The notes: generated from the sequence alone by a model not told the origin. Positions 1 through 6,534 are shown, counted from the first letter of the stretch. The stretch is 11,568 nucleotides of DNA from DATKZB01 sp035528235 (GCA_035528235.1 DATKZB010000260.1:1-11568), one strand, 5' to 3'. Translations and numbers: made by a program.

Positions 1-2
1 TC

Positions 3-878
3 CGCTTCAGCCACACGCTGTTTGCGCTGCCGTTTGCGCTGGGGGCGGCCTTGCTGGCCGAGCCGCCCTGCCCCGACTCTTGGACGCTGGCCCTCTTGGT
101 GGCGTGCATGGCCACGGCCCGGACGGCCGCCATGGGAATGAACCGCGTGGCCGACGCGGCGCTCGATGCCCGGAACCCGCGGACCGCCGGCCGCGCGATC
201 CCGGCGGCTCGGCTCTCGCGCGGCGTGGCGCTGGTCCTCGCGCTGGCGAGCGGCGCGGCGTTCGTCGGCCTGGCGTGGCTCTTCGTGCCGCTGCGAGGCA
301 ACGTCTGGCCGGGCCTCTTGGCGCCCGTGTTCCTCGGCGTCCTGGTCGGGTACTCGTGGACCAAGCGATTCACGATCCTGACGCACGGGGTGCTGGGCCT
401 GGCGCTAGGCCTGGCGCCGGTGGGGGCGTGGCTGGCGATTCGCGGAAGCGTGTCGGCCGTGGCGGTGCTTATCGGGGCGGCCGTCCTGTTCTGGACCGCC
501 GGGTTCGATATCCTGTACGCCTGCCAGGACGTGGCGGTCGACCGGCGCGAGGGCCTGCACAGCATCCCCGCCCGGCTGGGCACCCGGGCGGCGCGGTGGA
601 TCGCCCTGGCCACGCACGCCGTCACGGTCGCCCTGCTGGCGGCGGCGATGTTGTGCGACGGCCGACCTGCGGGCGAGGCCGGCCTGGGCGCGGCCAGCGG
701 CATGGCACTGGACGTCATCGTGCTGCTGCTGATAATCCATCACTGGCGGATGCGGCGGGCCGACGCCGACCGAATTGCGGCCGCGTTCTTCCCCGTCAAC
801 GCCGCCGTCAGTATTATATGGTTCGGGGGGGTGCTTGTGGACGTCATCAGGGGGCCCGGTGGAAACCTGCTCTTCTAG
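3..878 (+). CDS. mqnP: UbiA-family prenyltransferase, mqnP-like (5' partial)
   Basis: This membrane enzyme of the UbiA superfamily probably attaches the polyprenyl tail to the naphthoate intermediate of futalosine-pathway menaquinone synthesis. The frame is open from base 3, and the first visible residues (RFSHTLFALPFALGAALLA) match the usual UbiA N-terminal segment. The gene therefore starts upstream of the window, and the internal TTG at 51 is not the start. 291 residues are visible, so only about 10-20 should be missing. The first Asp-rich motif is N47-R-V-A-D51-A-A-L-D55, followed by the ARNPRTAGRAIPA stretch. The second is Y172-x3-D176-x3-D180, followed by EGLHSIPARLG. Both motifs bind the Mg-diphosphate of the prenyl donor. 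Several hydrophobic helices lie between and after them. The 3' end overlaps mqnE by 20 nt. That neighbour is the main reason for choosing MqnP over UbiA, because the motifs alone do not separate the two. UbiA family is secure; the MqnP assignment is inferred. Confidence 0.88.
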   Translation, partial: RFSHTLFALPFALGAALLAEPPCPDSWTLALLVACMATARTAAMGMNRVADAALDARNPRTAGRAIPAARLSRGVALVLALASGAAFVGLAWLFVPLRGNVWPGLLAPVFLGVLVGYSWTKRFTILTHGVLGLALGLAPVGAWLAIRGSVSAVAVLIGAAVLFWTAGFDILYACQDVAVDRREGLHSIPARLGTRAARWIALATHAVTVALLAAAMLCDGRPAGEAGLGAASGMALDVIVLLLIIHHWRMRRADADRIAAAFFPVNAAVSIIWFGGVLVDVIRGPGGNLLF

Positions 879-2004
879 GACGAACGACCTGTCGGCCATC
901 GAGGCCAAAGTGGCCGCCGGCCGCCGGCTGACACGCGACGACGGCCTGGCGCTCTGGGCGTCGAGCGACCTGCCGGCCATCGGCGCCCTGGCCGACGGCG
1001 TCCGCCGCCGCAAGAACGGCCTGGACGCCTGGTACTGCGCCAACACGCACGTCAACTACACCAACCGGTGCGTCAACCAGTGCCCGCTGTGCGCGTTCTG
1101 GCGAGGGGCCGACAACGCCGAGGGGTACCTGCTGACGGTCGACGAGATCGTGGACCGCGCGGCCCCCGACGTCGAGGCCGGTGCCACCGAAATCCACATC
1201 GTCGGCGGCCTCCAACCCGAGGCCGGTCTCGATTATTACCTGGCGATGGTGGGCCGGCTGCACGAGGCCTTCCCGCAGGTGTGCATCCAGGCGCTGACGG
1301 CCGTCGAGGTGGCCCATGCGGCGCGGGGCGCGGGCCTCGCGCCGGCGACGGTGCTCGCGCGGCTGAAGGCGGCGGGCCTGTCGGGCCTGCCGGGCGGCGG
1401 GGCCGAGATCTTCGACACCGAGGTCCGACGCCGCATTTGCCCCAACAAAATCCCGGCCGCCGAGTGGCTCGACATCCATCGCCAGGCCCACGCCCTGGGC
1501 ATTCCCACCAACGCCACCATGCTGTACGGGCACGTGGAGTCGCCCGCCCATCGCGTGGACCACCTGCTGACCCTGCGCGACCTGCAGGACGAGACGGGCG
1601 GCATCGCGGCGTTCATCCCGTTGCCGTTCCATCCCGAGGGCACGCACCTCTCGGACCAACCCGGCTGCCGCCGCGAGGGCACCACCGCCGTGGAAGACCT
1701 CAAGACGATGGCCGTGGCACGGCTGCTTCTCGACAACGTGCCGCACGTCAAGGCGTTCTGGATCATGCTGACGCCCGCCGTGGCCCAGGTGGCGCTGCGG
1801 TTTGGCGCCGACGACGTCGACGGCACGGTCATCCGCGAGGAAATCACCCACGCCGCCGGTGCCTGCACGCCGCAACACCTGACGGTGACCGACCTGGTGG
1901 ACCTGGCCCGCGGGGCCGGGTGTCGGCCCGTGGAGCGTGACACCCTGTACCGGCGCATCCAGCGCGGGCCGCGCCCGCACCAGTGGCGGAGGGTCACCGC
2001 ATGA
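859..2004 (+). CDS. mqnE: Aminodeoxyfutalosine synthase (radical SAM), MqnE
   Basis: MqnE joins the enolpyruvyl product of chorismate to adenosine by radical SAM chemistry, giving aminodeoxyfutalosine in menaquinone synthesis. The [4Fe-4S] motif is C71-x3-C75-x2-C78, in the context NYTNRCVNQCPLCAFWR. Downstream are GGLQPEAGLDYYL, SGLPGGGAEIFD, ICPNKIPAAEWLDIHR, NATMLYGHVE and LQDETGGIAAFIPLPFHPEGT. These read as MqnE and not the related MqnC, whose equivalent of GGGAEIFD differs. I chose the GTG at 859: it follows AGGGGG (849-854) by 4 nt and gives 381 residues, normal for the family. The ATG at 775 in the same frame would overlap the upstream gene by 104 nt and add 28 residues that do not look like the family. 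The gene overlaps the prenyltransferase by 20 nt and the next lipoprotein by ATGA, so the three are probably cotranscribed. Confidence 0.93.
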   Translation: METCSSRTNDLSAIEAKVAAGRRLTRDDGLALWASSDLPAIGALADGVRRRKNGLDAWYCANTHVNYTNRCVNQCPLCAFWRGADNAEGYLLTVDEIVDRAAPDVEAGATEIHIVGGLQPEAGLDYYLAMVGRLHEAFPQVCIQALTAVEVAHAARGAGLAPATVLARLKAAGLSGLPGGGAEIFDTEVRRRICPNKIPAAEWLDIHRQAHALGIPTNATMLYGHVESPAHRVDHLLTLRDLQDETGGIAAFIPLPFHPEGTHLSDQPGCRREGTTAVEDLKTMAVARLLLDNVPHVKAFWIMLTPAVAQVALRFGADDVDGTVIREEITHAAGACTPQHLTVTDLVDLARGAGCRPVERDTLYRRIQRGPRPHQWRRVTA

Positions 2005-2498
2005 ACCGTTGCCTTGCCGCCATCGTCCTTGCCGCCGCCGTCGCGTCCGGCTGCCGGTCGCAGCCCCCGGACGAACCCCCCGACGCGGGCATGCCGCCGG
2101 TGCCCGAGAGCCGCATCGTGGCCGTCAGTCCGGCCGACAGGGCCCTGGAGGCGAGCCGGCGACCGACGTTCGAGTGGCGGCTGCCGCCCAGCGTCGAGGC
2201 GCCCTCGCTCGTCTCGTTCACGCTGGCCGAGGCCGGCAACGGCCCCGCGCCCGTCGAGGACGAGGCCCGGCAGAAACGGCTGGCCTTCGCCAGCGGGCTG
2301 CATTCATCGAGCCCAACCGGCATCGACCCGTGGGACCCGCCGGCCGGGTGTGTCCTGACGGGCGACTTAACGGACCTCGACCAACTCTCGCCCCAGACGT
2401 GGCACCGGTGGTCGGTCCGGGCCGTGAGCGACACCGACTCCGCCCAGGCCGACTTCTACTTCCGCACCCGTGCCCACCCCGCCACGCCCGGCACGTAG
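2001..2498 (+). CDS. Small lipoprotein with one Fn3-like domain
   Basis: A 165-residue predicted lipoprotein. The N-terminus is MNRCLAAIVLAAAVASGC, with lipobox ASGC and the lipidated cysteine at residue 18. The mature part begins with a Pro-rich linker, then a segment reading like one fibronectin-III-type beta sandwich. It opens with SPADRALEASRRPTFEWRLP and closes with LSPQTWHRWSVRAVSDTDSA and FYFRTRA, the usual edge strands of such domains. The start is the ATG at 2001, placed 7 nt after GGAGGG (1988-1993). It overlaps the mqnE TGA as ATGA, which implies translational coupling. A same-frame ATG at 1983 lies upstream of that site and is less likely. The function is unknown. Its position does not prove a role in menaquinone synthesis, and it may simply be cotranscribed. 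The lipoprotein call is firm; the Fn3 call is moderate and made by eye. Confidence 0.8.
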   Translation: MNRCLAAIVLAAAVASGCRSQPPDEPPDAGMPPVPESRIVAVSPADRALEASRRPTFEWRLPPSVEAPSLVSFTLAEAGNGPAPVEDEARQKRLAFASGLHSSSPTGIDPWDPPAGCVLTGDLTDLDQLSPQTWHRWSVRAVSDTDSAQADFYFRTRAHPATPGT

Positions 2499-2523
2499 GG
2501 CTCTTTGGCCCACTCAGCGGTTT

Positions 2524-2553
2524 CGCGCGGCGGCCTTCCCAGGCCGCCGCGCG
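2524..2553. repeat. Hairpin repeat A1 (TTCCCA loop, forward)
   Basis: A perfect 12-bp inverted repeat (CGCGCGGCGGCC and its complement) closes a 6-nt TTCCCA loop. It lies 25 nt after the first lipoprotein stop. It is the unpaired, solitary copy of a hairpin family found in most gaps of this window. No T-run follows, so it is not a canonical terminator, though it could stabilise an mRNA 3' end. Confidence 0.85.
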
Positions 2554-2582
2554 CCTGGGTAGCCGAGACGGCACACGCTACA

Positions 2583-2610
2583 GGCTGGAGGCTGGAGGCT
2601 GGAGGCTGGA
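2583..2610. repeat. Tandem 7-mer repeat, four copies of GGCTGGA
   Basis: Four exact head-to-tail copies of GGCTGGA lie in the gap between the lipoprotein and the MFS gene, 29 nt after hairpin A1. The array is short and perfect, so copy number may vary between strains by slippage. No coding or regulatory role is visible. Confidence 0.85.
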
Positions 2611-2702
2611 GACAAGAGGCGCTGCGGCTCGCAGGGCGGCGCAGGGGTCAGTGGATCATCCGCCCCGGCCGGAATTCCGCCCCCGCCCCTCCGGCACGCC
2701 GG

Positions 2703-2708
2703 TATACT
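2703..2708 (+). promoter_or_regulatory. Possible -10 element for the MFS gene
   Basis: TATACT matches five of six bases of the -10 consensus and lies 35 nt before the GTG start of the transporter. No acceptable -35 box is seen at 16-19 nt upstream, which is solid GC. The call rests on this one AT-rich hexamer. Confidence 0.3.
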
Positions 2709-2743
2709 GCCGCGCGGGCGGTGGACGGCGAAGGGGACGGCGT

Positions 2744-3913
2744 GTGATCCGGACGACGGCGGTGCTGGCGGCCTGCGCGATGGCCATCATGACGGTCAGT
2801 TTCAGCGTGGCCGGCCCGGCGATGTGCATGCCGTCGATAGCCAGGGACCTGGGCCTGGACTACGCCCAGCAAGGCATCGTGTTCAGCGCCCCGATGTGGC
2901 CGTTCGCGCTGTCGCTCGTGGTGGCGGCACTGGCCGACCGGGTGGGCTTCCGCGTGCCGCTGGTCCTGGCGTCGGCGACCCAAGTGACCGGGTGGTTCCT
3001 GCTGGCCGAGGTTCACTCGTTCGAGCAGGCGCTTGGGGCCGTGCTGGTGGTGGGTATCGGCGGGGCCATCGCCGACCCGTTGCTGACGCCCATCGTCTGC
3101 GCCGTTTGCCCGGACCGCCGGGCTCGGATGGCCAACCTCCTGCACGCGTTCTACTGCGTGGGCCTGATGGGCGCGGCCCTGGGGGTGGCCCTGGCGCAGG
3201 CGGGGGGCCTGGGCTGGCGCGGGACGTTCCGCGTGCTGGGCGTCCTGTGCGTGCCCTACGGCGTGGCGAGCGCGGTGCTGGCGATGCCCCGGCAGGCGCA
3301 TCTGGGCCGGGTGCGGCTGAAGACCCGCGTCCTCGCGCGCCAACCGGTGTTCTGGGTCCTGGCCCTGTGCATGGTGCTGGCCGCAGCGACGGAGATGGGA
3401 CCGGCCAACTGGTTGCCGACGCTCATCCAGAGCATGGCCCCGGCCGGGGGCAGCGCGGCGGAGGGCGGCCTGCTGGCGGGGTTGGGGCTGGCGGTGTTCG
3501 GGGGGTTGATGGCGGCGGGCCGGTTCGGCGCCTCGGCCATGGCCGACCGCCTGGGGACCCGTCGACTGCTGGCCCTGGCGGCGGCGATCTGCACGGTCTC
3601 TCTGGCCGCGGTCGTCCTGCCGCTGGGGACGGCCTATCGGGTGGTCTGCCTGGGTGTCCTGGGCCTGGGCGTGGCGTGTTTCTGGCCGACGCTGCTGGCG
3701 GTGGCGGGCGACCGGTTTCCCCAGGCCGGGGCGTCGATGTTCTCGGTCCTCTCGGCGATGGGCGCGATTGGCTGCGCGGCCGCACCCGTGGCCCTGGGTT
3801 ACCTGGGCACCGCCTTCGGCAGCCTGACGTGGGCGATGGCGGCCCTGGCGCCGGCGCCGGCGGTGATTCTGGTGATGGCACTGCGCTCCGCTCCCTCACG
3901 GTCGCGGCTCTGA
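2744..3913 (+). CDS. MFS transporter, 12 TM, FucP/FHS-like
   Basis: A 389-residue inner-membrane transporter of the major facilitator superfamily with about 12 hydrophobic segments. Loop 2-3 carries the motif-A core D65-R-V-G-F-R. The corresponding loop of the second half carries DRLGTRR from D268, showing the usual internal duplication. The stretch ARMANLLHAFYCVGLMGAALG followed by GWRGTFRVLG resembles FucP/FHS-type sugar transporters, but the substrate cannot be read from sequence. The start is the GTG at 2744, 7 nt after AAGGGG (2731-2736). The frame stays open far upstream across the preceding genes, but that extension is Arg/Pro-rich and non-native. An internal ATG at 2779 would cut into TM1. 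The gene converges on the phosphofructokinase, with 54 nt between stops. The family is sure; the substrate is unknown. Confidence 0.88.
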   Translation: MIRTTAVLAACAMAIMTVSFSVAGPAMCMPSIARDLGLDYAQQGIVFSAPMWPFALSLVVAALADRVGFRVPLVLASATQVTGWFLLAEVHSFEQALGAVLVVGIGGAIADPLLTPIVCAVCPDRRARMANLLHAFYCVGLMGAALGVALAQAGGLGWRGTFRVLGVLCVPYGVASAVLAMPRQAHLGRVRLKTRVLARQPVFWVLALCMVLAAATEMGPANWLPTLIQSMAPAGGSAAEGGLLAGLGLAVFGGLMAAGRFGASAMADRLGTRRLLALAAAICTVSLAAVVLPLGTAYRVVCLGVLGLGVACFWPTLLAVAGDRFPQAGASMFSVLSAMGAIGCAAAPVALGYLGTAFGSLTWAMAALAPAPAVILVMALRSAPSRSRL

Positions 3914-3920
3914 AACGGCA

Positions 3921-3946
3921 CGCGGCGGGTACGGGGACCCGCCGCG
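3921..3946. repeat. Hairpin repeat B5 (ACGGGG loop, reverse)
   Basis: A perfect 10-bp stem (CGCGGCGGGT/ACCCGCCGCG) closes an ACGGGG loop. This loop is the inverted form of the CCCCGT loop at 8239-8244. It sits between two convergent stops (3913 and 3968). It may serve as a two-way end signal, but neither side has a proper T-run. The 11-mer GCAATCTTGAG follows at 3952-3962 and recurs after hairpin B2. Confidence 0.85.
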
Positions 3947-3967
3947 CCAATGCAATCTTGAGCCGCC

Positions 3968-5065
3968 CTACTCGCCGAAACTGGTGCCGACGCTGCGGGC
4001 GATGGCGAGGAGGGGGTCGTTGCGGGGGATCTTGCGGCAGCCGCCGGCTACGCGGTCGAGCGGCACGTCGGTCAGACGGCCGCGCTGCCAGGAGGCCATG
4101 CGGTTCCACCGGCCCGCGGCCACGAGTTGGGCGGCCCTGTACCCCAGGCTGGTCGCAAAGACGCGGTCGAACGGGCACGGCGTCCCGCCGCGCTGCACGT
4201 ACCCCAGCGTGGTGGCCCGGGCCTCGATGCCGGTCGATTGCTCGATGCTGCCGGCCACGAGGCGGCCCACGCCGCCCAGGCGGATGGGATCGGGGCTGCC
4301 TTCGACGTGGCGTTGGATGACCATCTTGCCGCCGGCCGGCAGGGCGCCCTCGGCCGCACAGACGATGCTGAATCGTTTGCCTTTGCGAGCCCGGTCGCGG
4401 CACACCTCGAAGACGGCGTCCCACCGGAAGGGGATCTCGGGGATGAGGATGACGTCGGCCCCGCCGGCCAACCCCGAGTGCAGGGCCAGCCACCCGGCGT
4501 ATCGGCCCATGACCTCGGCCACCATGACGCGGTGATGGGCGCTGGCGGTCGTATGGAGCCGGTCCAATGCCTCGGTGGCCACGCCGACGGCCGTCTGGAA
4601 GCCGAACGTCTGTTCGGTGCCCGGCACGTCGTTGTCGATCGTCTTGGGCACACCCACCACGGGCACGCCGATGGACATGAGGCGTCCGGCGACGGCCATC
4701 GACCCGTCACCGCCGATGACGACGAGTCCTTCGAGTCGGTGTTTGCGGAAGACGGCCAGGGCGTCGTCGCTACGGTCTCGGATGACGAGTTTGCCGCGGC
4801 GTTTCTCGGCCCACTCGAACGGGTTGGCCACGTTCGACGTGCCCAGGATGGTGCCGCCCAGCGTCAGGATATTCGAAACGGTCTTCCACCGGACGCGCAG
4901 GGTGCGGTCGCGGACGAGGCCGTCGTACCCGTCGAGAAATCCGACGACCTCGGCCCCGTGCTCGTGGATGAGCGTCTTGGCGACGGCCCGGATGACGGCG
5001 TTGAGGCCGGGGCAGTCGCCCCCGCCCGTCAGGACGCCGATACGGCCGACGGTGCCCTTTGCCAT
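3968..5065 (-). CDS. 6-phosphofructokinase (Gly/Lys active-site type)
   Basis: A 365-residue cytoplasmic PfkA-family enzyme that phosphorylates fructose 6-phosphate at C1 in glycolysis. The N-terminal nucleotide site reads LTGGGDCPGLN (residues 12-22). The phosphoryl-transfer loop is GGDGS (118-122), and the catalytic loop is PKTIDND (140-146) with D144 as the expected base. MGRYAGWLA and LGYVQRGG complete the sugar-phosphate site. At the two positions used to tell donors apart, it has Gly121 (E. coli G104) and Lys141 (E. coli G124). Gly at 104 favours ATP, whereas Lys at 124 is typical of PPi enzymes. This mixed pair occurs in ATP-using members related to the PPi group, so ATP is likely but not certain. 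The ATG at 5065 follows AAGGGGG by about 8 nt on the minus strand. The gene stands alone, convergent with the MFS gene and divergent from the LTxxQ genes. Confidence 0.93.
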   Translation of the reverse strand: MAKGTVGRIGVLTGGGDCPGLNAVIRAVAKTLIHEHGAEVVGFLDGYDGLVRDRTLRVRWKTVSNILTLGGTILGTSNVANPFEWAEKRRGKLVIRDRSDDALAVFRKHRLEGLVVIGGDGSMAVAGRLMSIGVPVVGVPKTIDNDVPGTEQTFGFQTAVGVATEALDRLHTTASAHHRVMVAEVMGRYAGWLALHSGLAGGADVILIPEIPFRWDAVFEVCRDRARKGKRFSIVCAAEGALPAGGKMVIQRHVEGSPDPIRLGGVGRLVAGSIEQSTGIEARATTLGYVQRGGTPCPFDRVFATSLGYRAAQLVAAGRWNRMASWQRGRLTDVPLDRVAGGCRKIPRNDPLLAIARSVGTSFGE

Positions 5066-5123
5066 GCGTGAGCCCCCTTATCCTTTACCCGTTGAGGCGG
5101 CAAGCCGTAAGTCAAACATTCTC

Positions 5124-5219
5124 GCGCCCGGCAAGCCGGGCGGCTAACGTGCCTGTTTCGCACGTGCCACGGCGCGCCCGGCAAGCCGGGCGGCTAACGC
5201 GGCCGTTTCGCACGTGCCC
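5124..5219. repeat. Tandem 50-nt direct repeat with internal palindrome
   Basis: Two copies start at 5124 and 5174, exactly 50 nt apart. They share the first 26 bases (GCGCCCGGCAAGCCGGGCGG, then CTAACG) and the later block GTTTCGCACGTGCC. Each contains GCCCGGC-AA-GCCGGGC, which can fold as a short hairpin. The stem sequence differs from the A/B hairpin families elsewhere in the window. The copies lie between divergent genes. Their role is unknown, and they may be a dispersed repeat that was locally duplicated. Confidence 0.85.
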
Positions 5220-5316
5220 GGGCGCGGCCGGGGCGAGCCCGCCGGCGCGATTCTACGCCGGGGGCCCGAAGGGTCAACGCAAAAGCGGCCAGAGCGCCCC
5301 CAGCCGACTTTTTTGG

Positions 5317-5346
5317 TTGCCTCCGGGACGGGGTCGAGCCGATAAT
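5317..5346 (+). promoter_or_regulatory. Sigma70-like promoter for the first LTxxQ gene
   Basis: TTGCCT (5317-5322), an 18-nt spacer and GATAAT (5341-5346) match the -35 and -10 consensus at 4/6 and 5/6. A run of six T (5309-5314) ends 2 nt before the -35 box. The same layout precedes the second paralogue at 6360-6396, which strengthens both calls. It predicts a leader of roughly 125 nt. Confidence 0.55.
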
Positions 5347-5415
5347 AGAAGGTCTGCCGCAACGACGGCATGCGCACAAGGGGTCCGGGGAGTCCGCACA
5401 CCCGACGTGCGCCGC

Positions 5416-5441
5416 CTTCGCTCACTGGGCCACGGGCGAAG
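5416..5441 (+). promoter_or_regulatory. Leader hairpin of the first LTxxQ gene
   Basis: CTTCGC (5416-5421) can pair with GCGAAG (5436-5441) across a 14-nt loop. It ends 35 nt before the start codon. The second paralogue has a longer version of the same stem, ending about the same distance from its start. The stem is short, so the call depends on that parallel. Confidence 0.35.
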
Positions 5442-5476
5442 ACACCGATATGGCCCACCCATTGGAGACCTCAAAC

Positions 5477-6214
5477 GTGAAACGCCCGATGTGGACGTTG
5501 TGCGTGGCAGCCCTGGTGGCCCTCGCGCTGGCGCCGGTCGTGTTTGGCGCCGAGCCGAAGGCCACCACCGAACCGGCCGCCCAACCCGCGCCCAGCGCTG
5601 AGTCCAAGAGCGAAGACGAGAAGGCCATCCTGGCCCGGGAGGCCGGACTCAACGCCGAGCAGAAAACCCGCCTCGACAAGGCGGTCGCCGAGGCCCAGAC
5701 CATTATGGGTGACTGGGAAAAGGCCAACGAGGCCAAGATCCAAGTGTTCAACAAGGCCGTGGCGGCCGCCCGTCAGGCCCAGGACGAGGCCGCCTTCCGC
5801 AAGGCCGTGACCGACGCCCAGCCCATGCTCAAGGAGCGGCGGGACATCCAGGTGAAGTACGACAAGCAGATCATGGACATCCTGACGCCCGACCAAAAGG
5901 CCACCTGGATCGGGTTCCTGCTGAGCGGTAACATGACCCGCCAGGCCACGCCGCTGAACCTCACGGCCGAGCAGGTCGCCAAGGTGCGGACCCTGTGCAA
6001 CGCCGCCGGCAAGGAACTCATCGCCCTGCCCGAACCCAAAGAGGGCGACGCCGAGGACCCCGGCATGCAGGCCCGCGTGGCCATCCAGAAGAAACTCATG
6101 GCCGACTTCACCGGCACCGTCCTGACGACGGAGCAGCAAGCCACCATGAAGGCCATGACCCAGCCGCGAGGCGGCGGCCTCTCCCTGGACGGCAACCCCG
6201 CGCCGAAGCAGTAG
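5477..6214 (+). CDS. Secreted helical protein with four LTxxQ-like motifs (paralogue 1)
   Basis: A 245-residue predicted periplasmic protein. The start is the GTG at 5477, 8 nt after GGAGA (5464-5468), a layout identical to paralogue 2; the ATG at 5450 lacks such a site. A signal peptide (VKRPMWTLCVAALVALALAP, cleavage near VFGA-E26) is followed by a Pro/Ala/Glu linker and an alpha-helical body rich in Ala, Lys, Glu and Gln. Four LTxxQ-like motifs end at Q62 (GLNAEQ), Q140 (ILTPDQ), Q166 (NLTAEQ) and Q220 (VLTTEQ). W80 and W144 occupy positions conserved in all three paralogues. LTxxQ motifs mark the Spy/CpxP family of periplasmic chaperones and stress sensors, which usually carry two and are shorter. 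Related fold and envelope location are reasonable inferences; the actual function is unknown. It has its own promoter and is followed by a 320-nt gap. Confidence 0.85.
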   Translation: MKRPMWTLCVAALVALALAPVVFGAEPKATTEPAAQPAPSAESKSEDEKAILAREAGLNAEQKTRLDKAVAEAQTIMGDWEKANEAKIQVFNKAVAAARQAQDEAAFRKAVTDAQPMLKERRDIQVKYDKQIMDILTPDQKATWIGFLLSGNMTRQATPLNLTAEQVAKVRTLCNAAGKELIALPEPKEGDAEDPGMQARVAIQKKLMADFTGTVLTTEQQATMKAMTQPRGGGLSLDGNPAPKQ

Positions 6215-6234
6215 CCCCGTAACGATGCGTGTCG

Positions 6235-6306
6235 CGCGGCGGCCTTCCCAGGCCGCCGCGTAGTCCCTGCGATGCGGTGTGCTGGTGGCCTGGGAAGGCC
6301 ACCAGC
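6235..6306. repeat. Paired hairpin repeat A2/A3 (TTCCCA and TGGGAA loops)
   Basis: A2 (6235-6260) has a perfect 10-bp CGCGGCGGCC stem and a TTCCCA loop. A3 (6281-6306) has a perfect 10-bp GCTGGTGGCC stem and the inverted loop TGGGAA. The central pair is C:G in A2 and T:A in A3, so the change is compensated and the fold is kept. The two are separated by 20 nt and arranged head to head, like a REP/BIME unit. Confidence 0.88.
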
Positions 6307-6339
6307 CGGGAGTTCTGAGGTAGTTTCCAGCGACATCCC

Positions 6340-6364
6340 CTGCCGGACCCGGGTGGCAGTTTTT
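6340..6364 (+). terminator. Weak intrinsic terminator candidate after paralogue 1
   Basis: CTGCC (6340-6344) pairs with GGCAG (6355-6359), with a GC-rich 10-nt interior, followed directly by TTTTT. The stem is only 5 bp. The T-run also fits the promoter layout that starts at 6367, so it may be a promoter-proximal element instead. Confidence 0.4.
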
Positions 6365-6366
6365 CC

Positions 6367-6396
6367 TTGCCCGCCGCAACCCGCCCGGAACATAAT
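6367..6396 (+). promoter_or_regulatory. Sigma70-like promoter for the second LTxxQ gene
   Basis: TTGCCC (6367-6372), an 18-nt spacer and CATAAT (6391-6396) form the promoter. Five T (6360-6364) end 2 nt upstream of the -35 box. The T-run, gap, TTGCC core and spacer length all match the promoter of paralogue 1. The implied leader is about 130 nt. Confidence 0.55.
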
Positions 6397-6466
6397 ACGT
6401 CCCGACGTATTCAATCCTAGACCTGGCAGGCGGCGGATCGGTGTCGATCCGGCCGTAGCGGCTCAC

Positions 6467-6500
6467 GGGCTTCGCACCGAACGGCCTACGGGCGAAGCCC
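6467..6500 (+). promoter_or_regulatory. Leader hairpin of the second LTxxQ gene
   Basis: GGGCTTCGC (6467-6475) pairs perfectly with GCGAAGCCC (6492-6500) over a 16-nt loop, ending 34 nt before the ATG. The inner six pairs are the same CTTCGC/GCGAAG seen in the leader of paralogue 1, which suggests a shared post-transcriptional element or common ancestry of the leaders. Confidence 0.5.
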
Positions 6501-6534
6501 CACGTCACCCGAAGGCCGTGTGGAGAACCGGGCA

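Larger units (their letters stand above)
5066..5476. other. Divergent intergenic region, 411 nt
   Basis: No convincing gene is present; open frames here are Arg/Pro/Gly-rich GC artefacts. From left to right it holds the phosphofructokinase ribosome-binding site (minus strand), a tandem 50-nt repeat at 5124-5219, a GC-rich stretch without clear structure, a sigma70-like promoter at 5317-5346, and a 5' leader with a small hairpin at 5416-5441. I could not identify a promoter for the phosphofructokinase. Confidence 0.7.
6215..6534. other. Intergenic region between LTxxQ paralogues 1 and 2, 320 nt
   Basis: No gene is seen. The region holds the hairpin pair A2/A3 (6235-6306), a weak terminator-like hairpin with T5 (6340-6364), a promoter (6367-6396) and a 5' leader with a 9-bp hairpin (6467-6500). 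Each paralogue therefore probably forms its own transcription unit. Confidence 0.7.

Noticed and set aside
775..858. ATG at 775 as the mqnE start
   Set aside because: It would add 28 non-homologous residues and overlap the prenyltransferase by 104 nt. The GTG at 859 has a ribosome-binding site and gives the family length.
1937..2743. Upstream in-frame extension of the MFS gene to 1937
   Set aside because: The extension overlaps mqnE and the lipoprotein, reads as Arg/Pro-rich noise and spans repeats. The GTG at 2744 has a good ribosome-binding site and begins TM1.
5285..5314. Intrinsic terminator before the paralogue 1 promoter, because of the T6 run
   Set aside because: Only a 4-bp CGGC/GCCG stem can be drawn before the T-run, and no plus-strand gene lies upstream to terminate. 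The T-run fits the promoter layout better.
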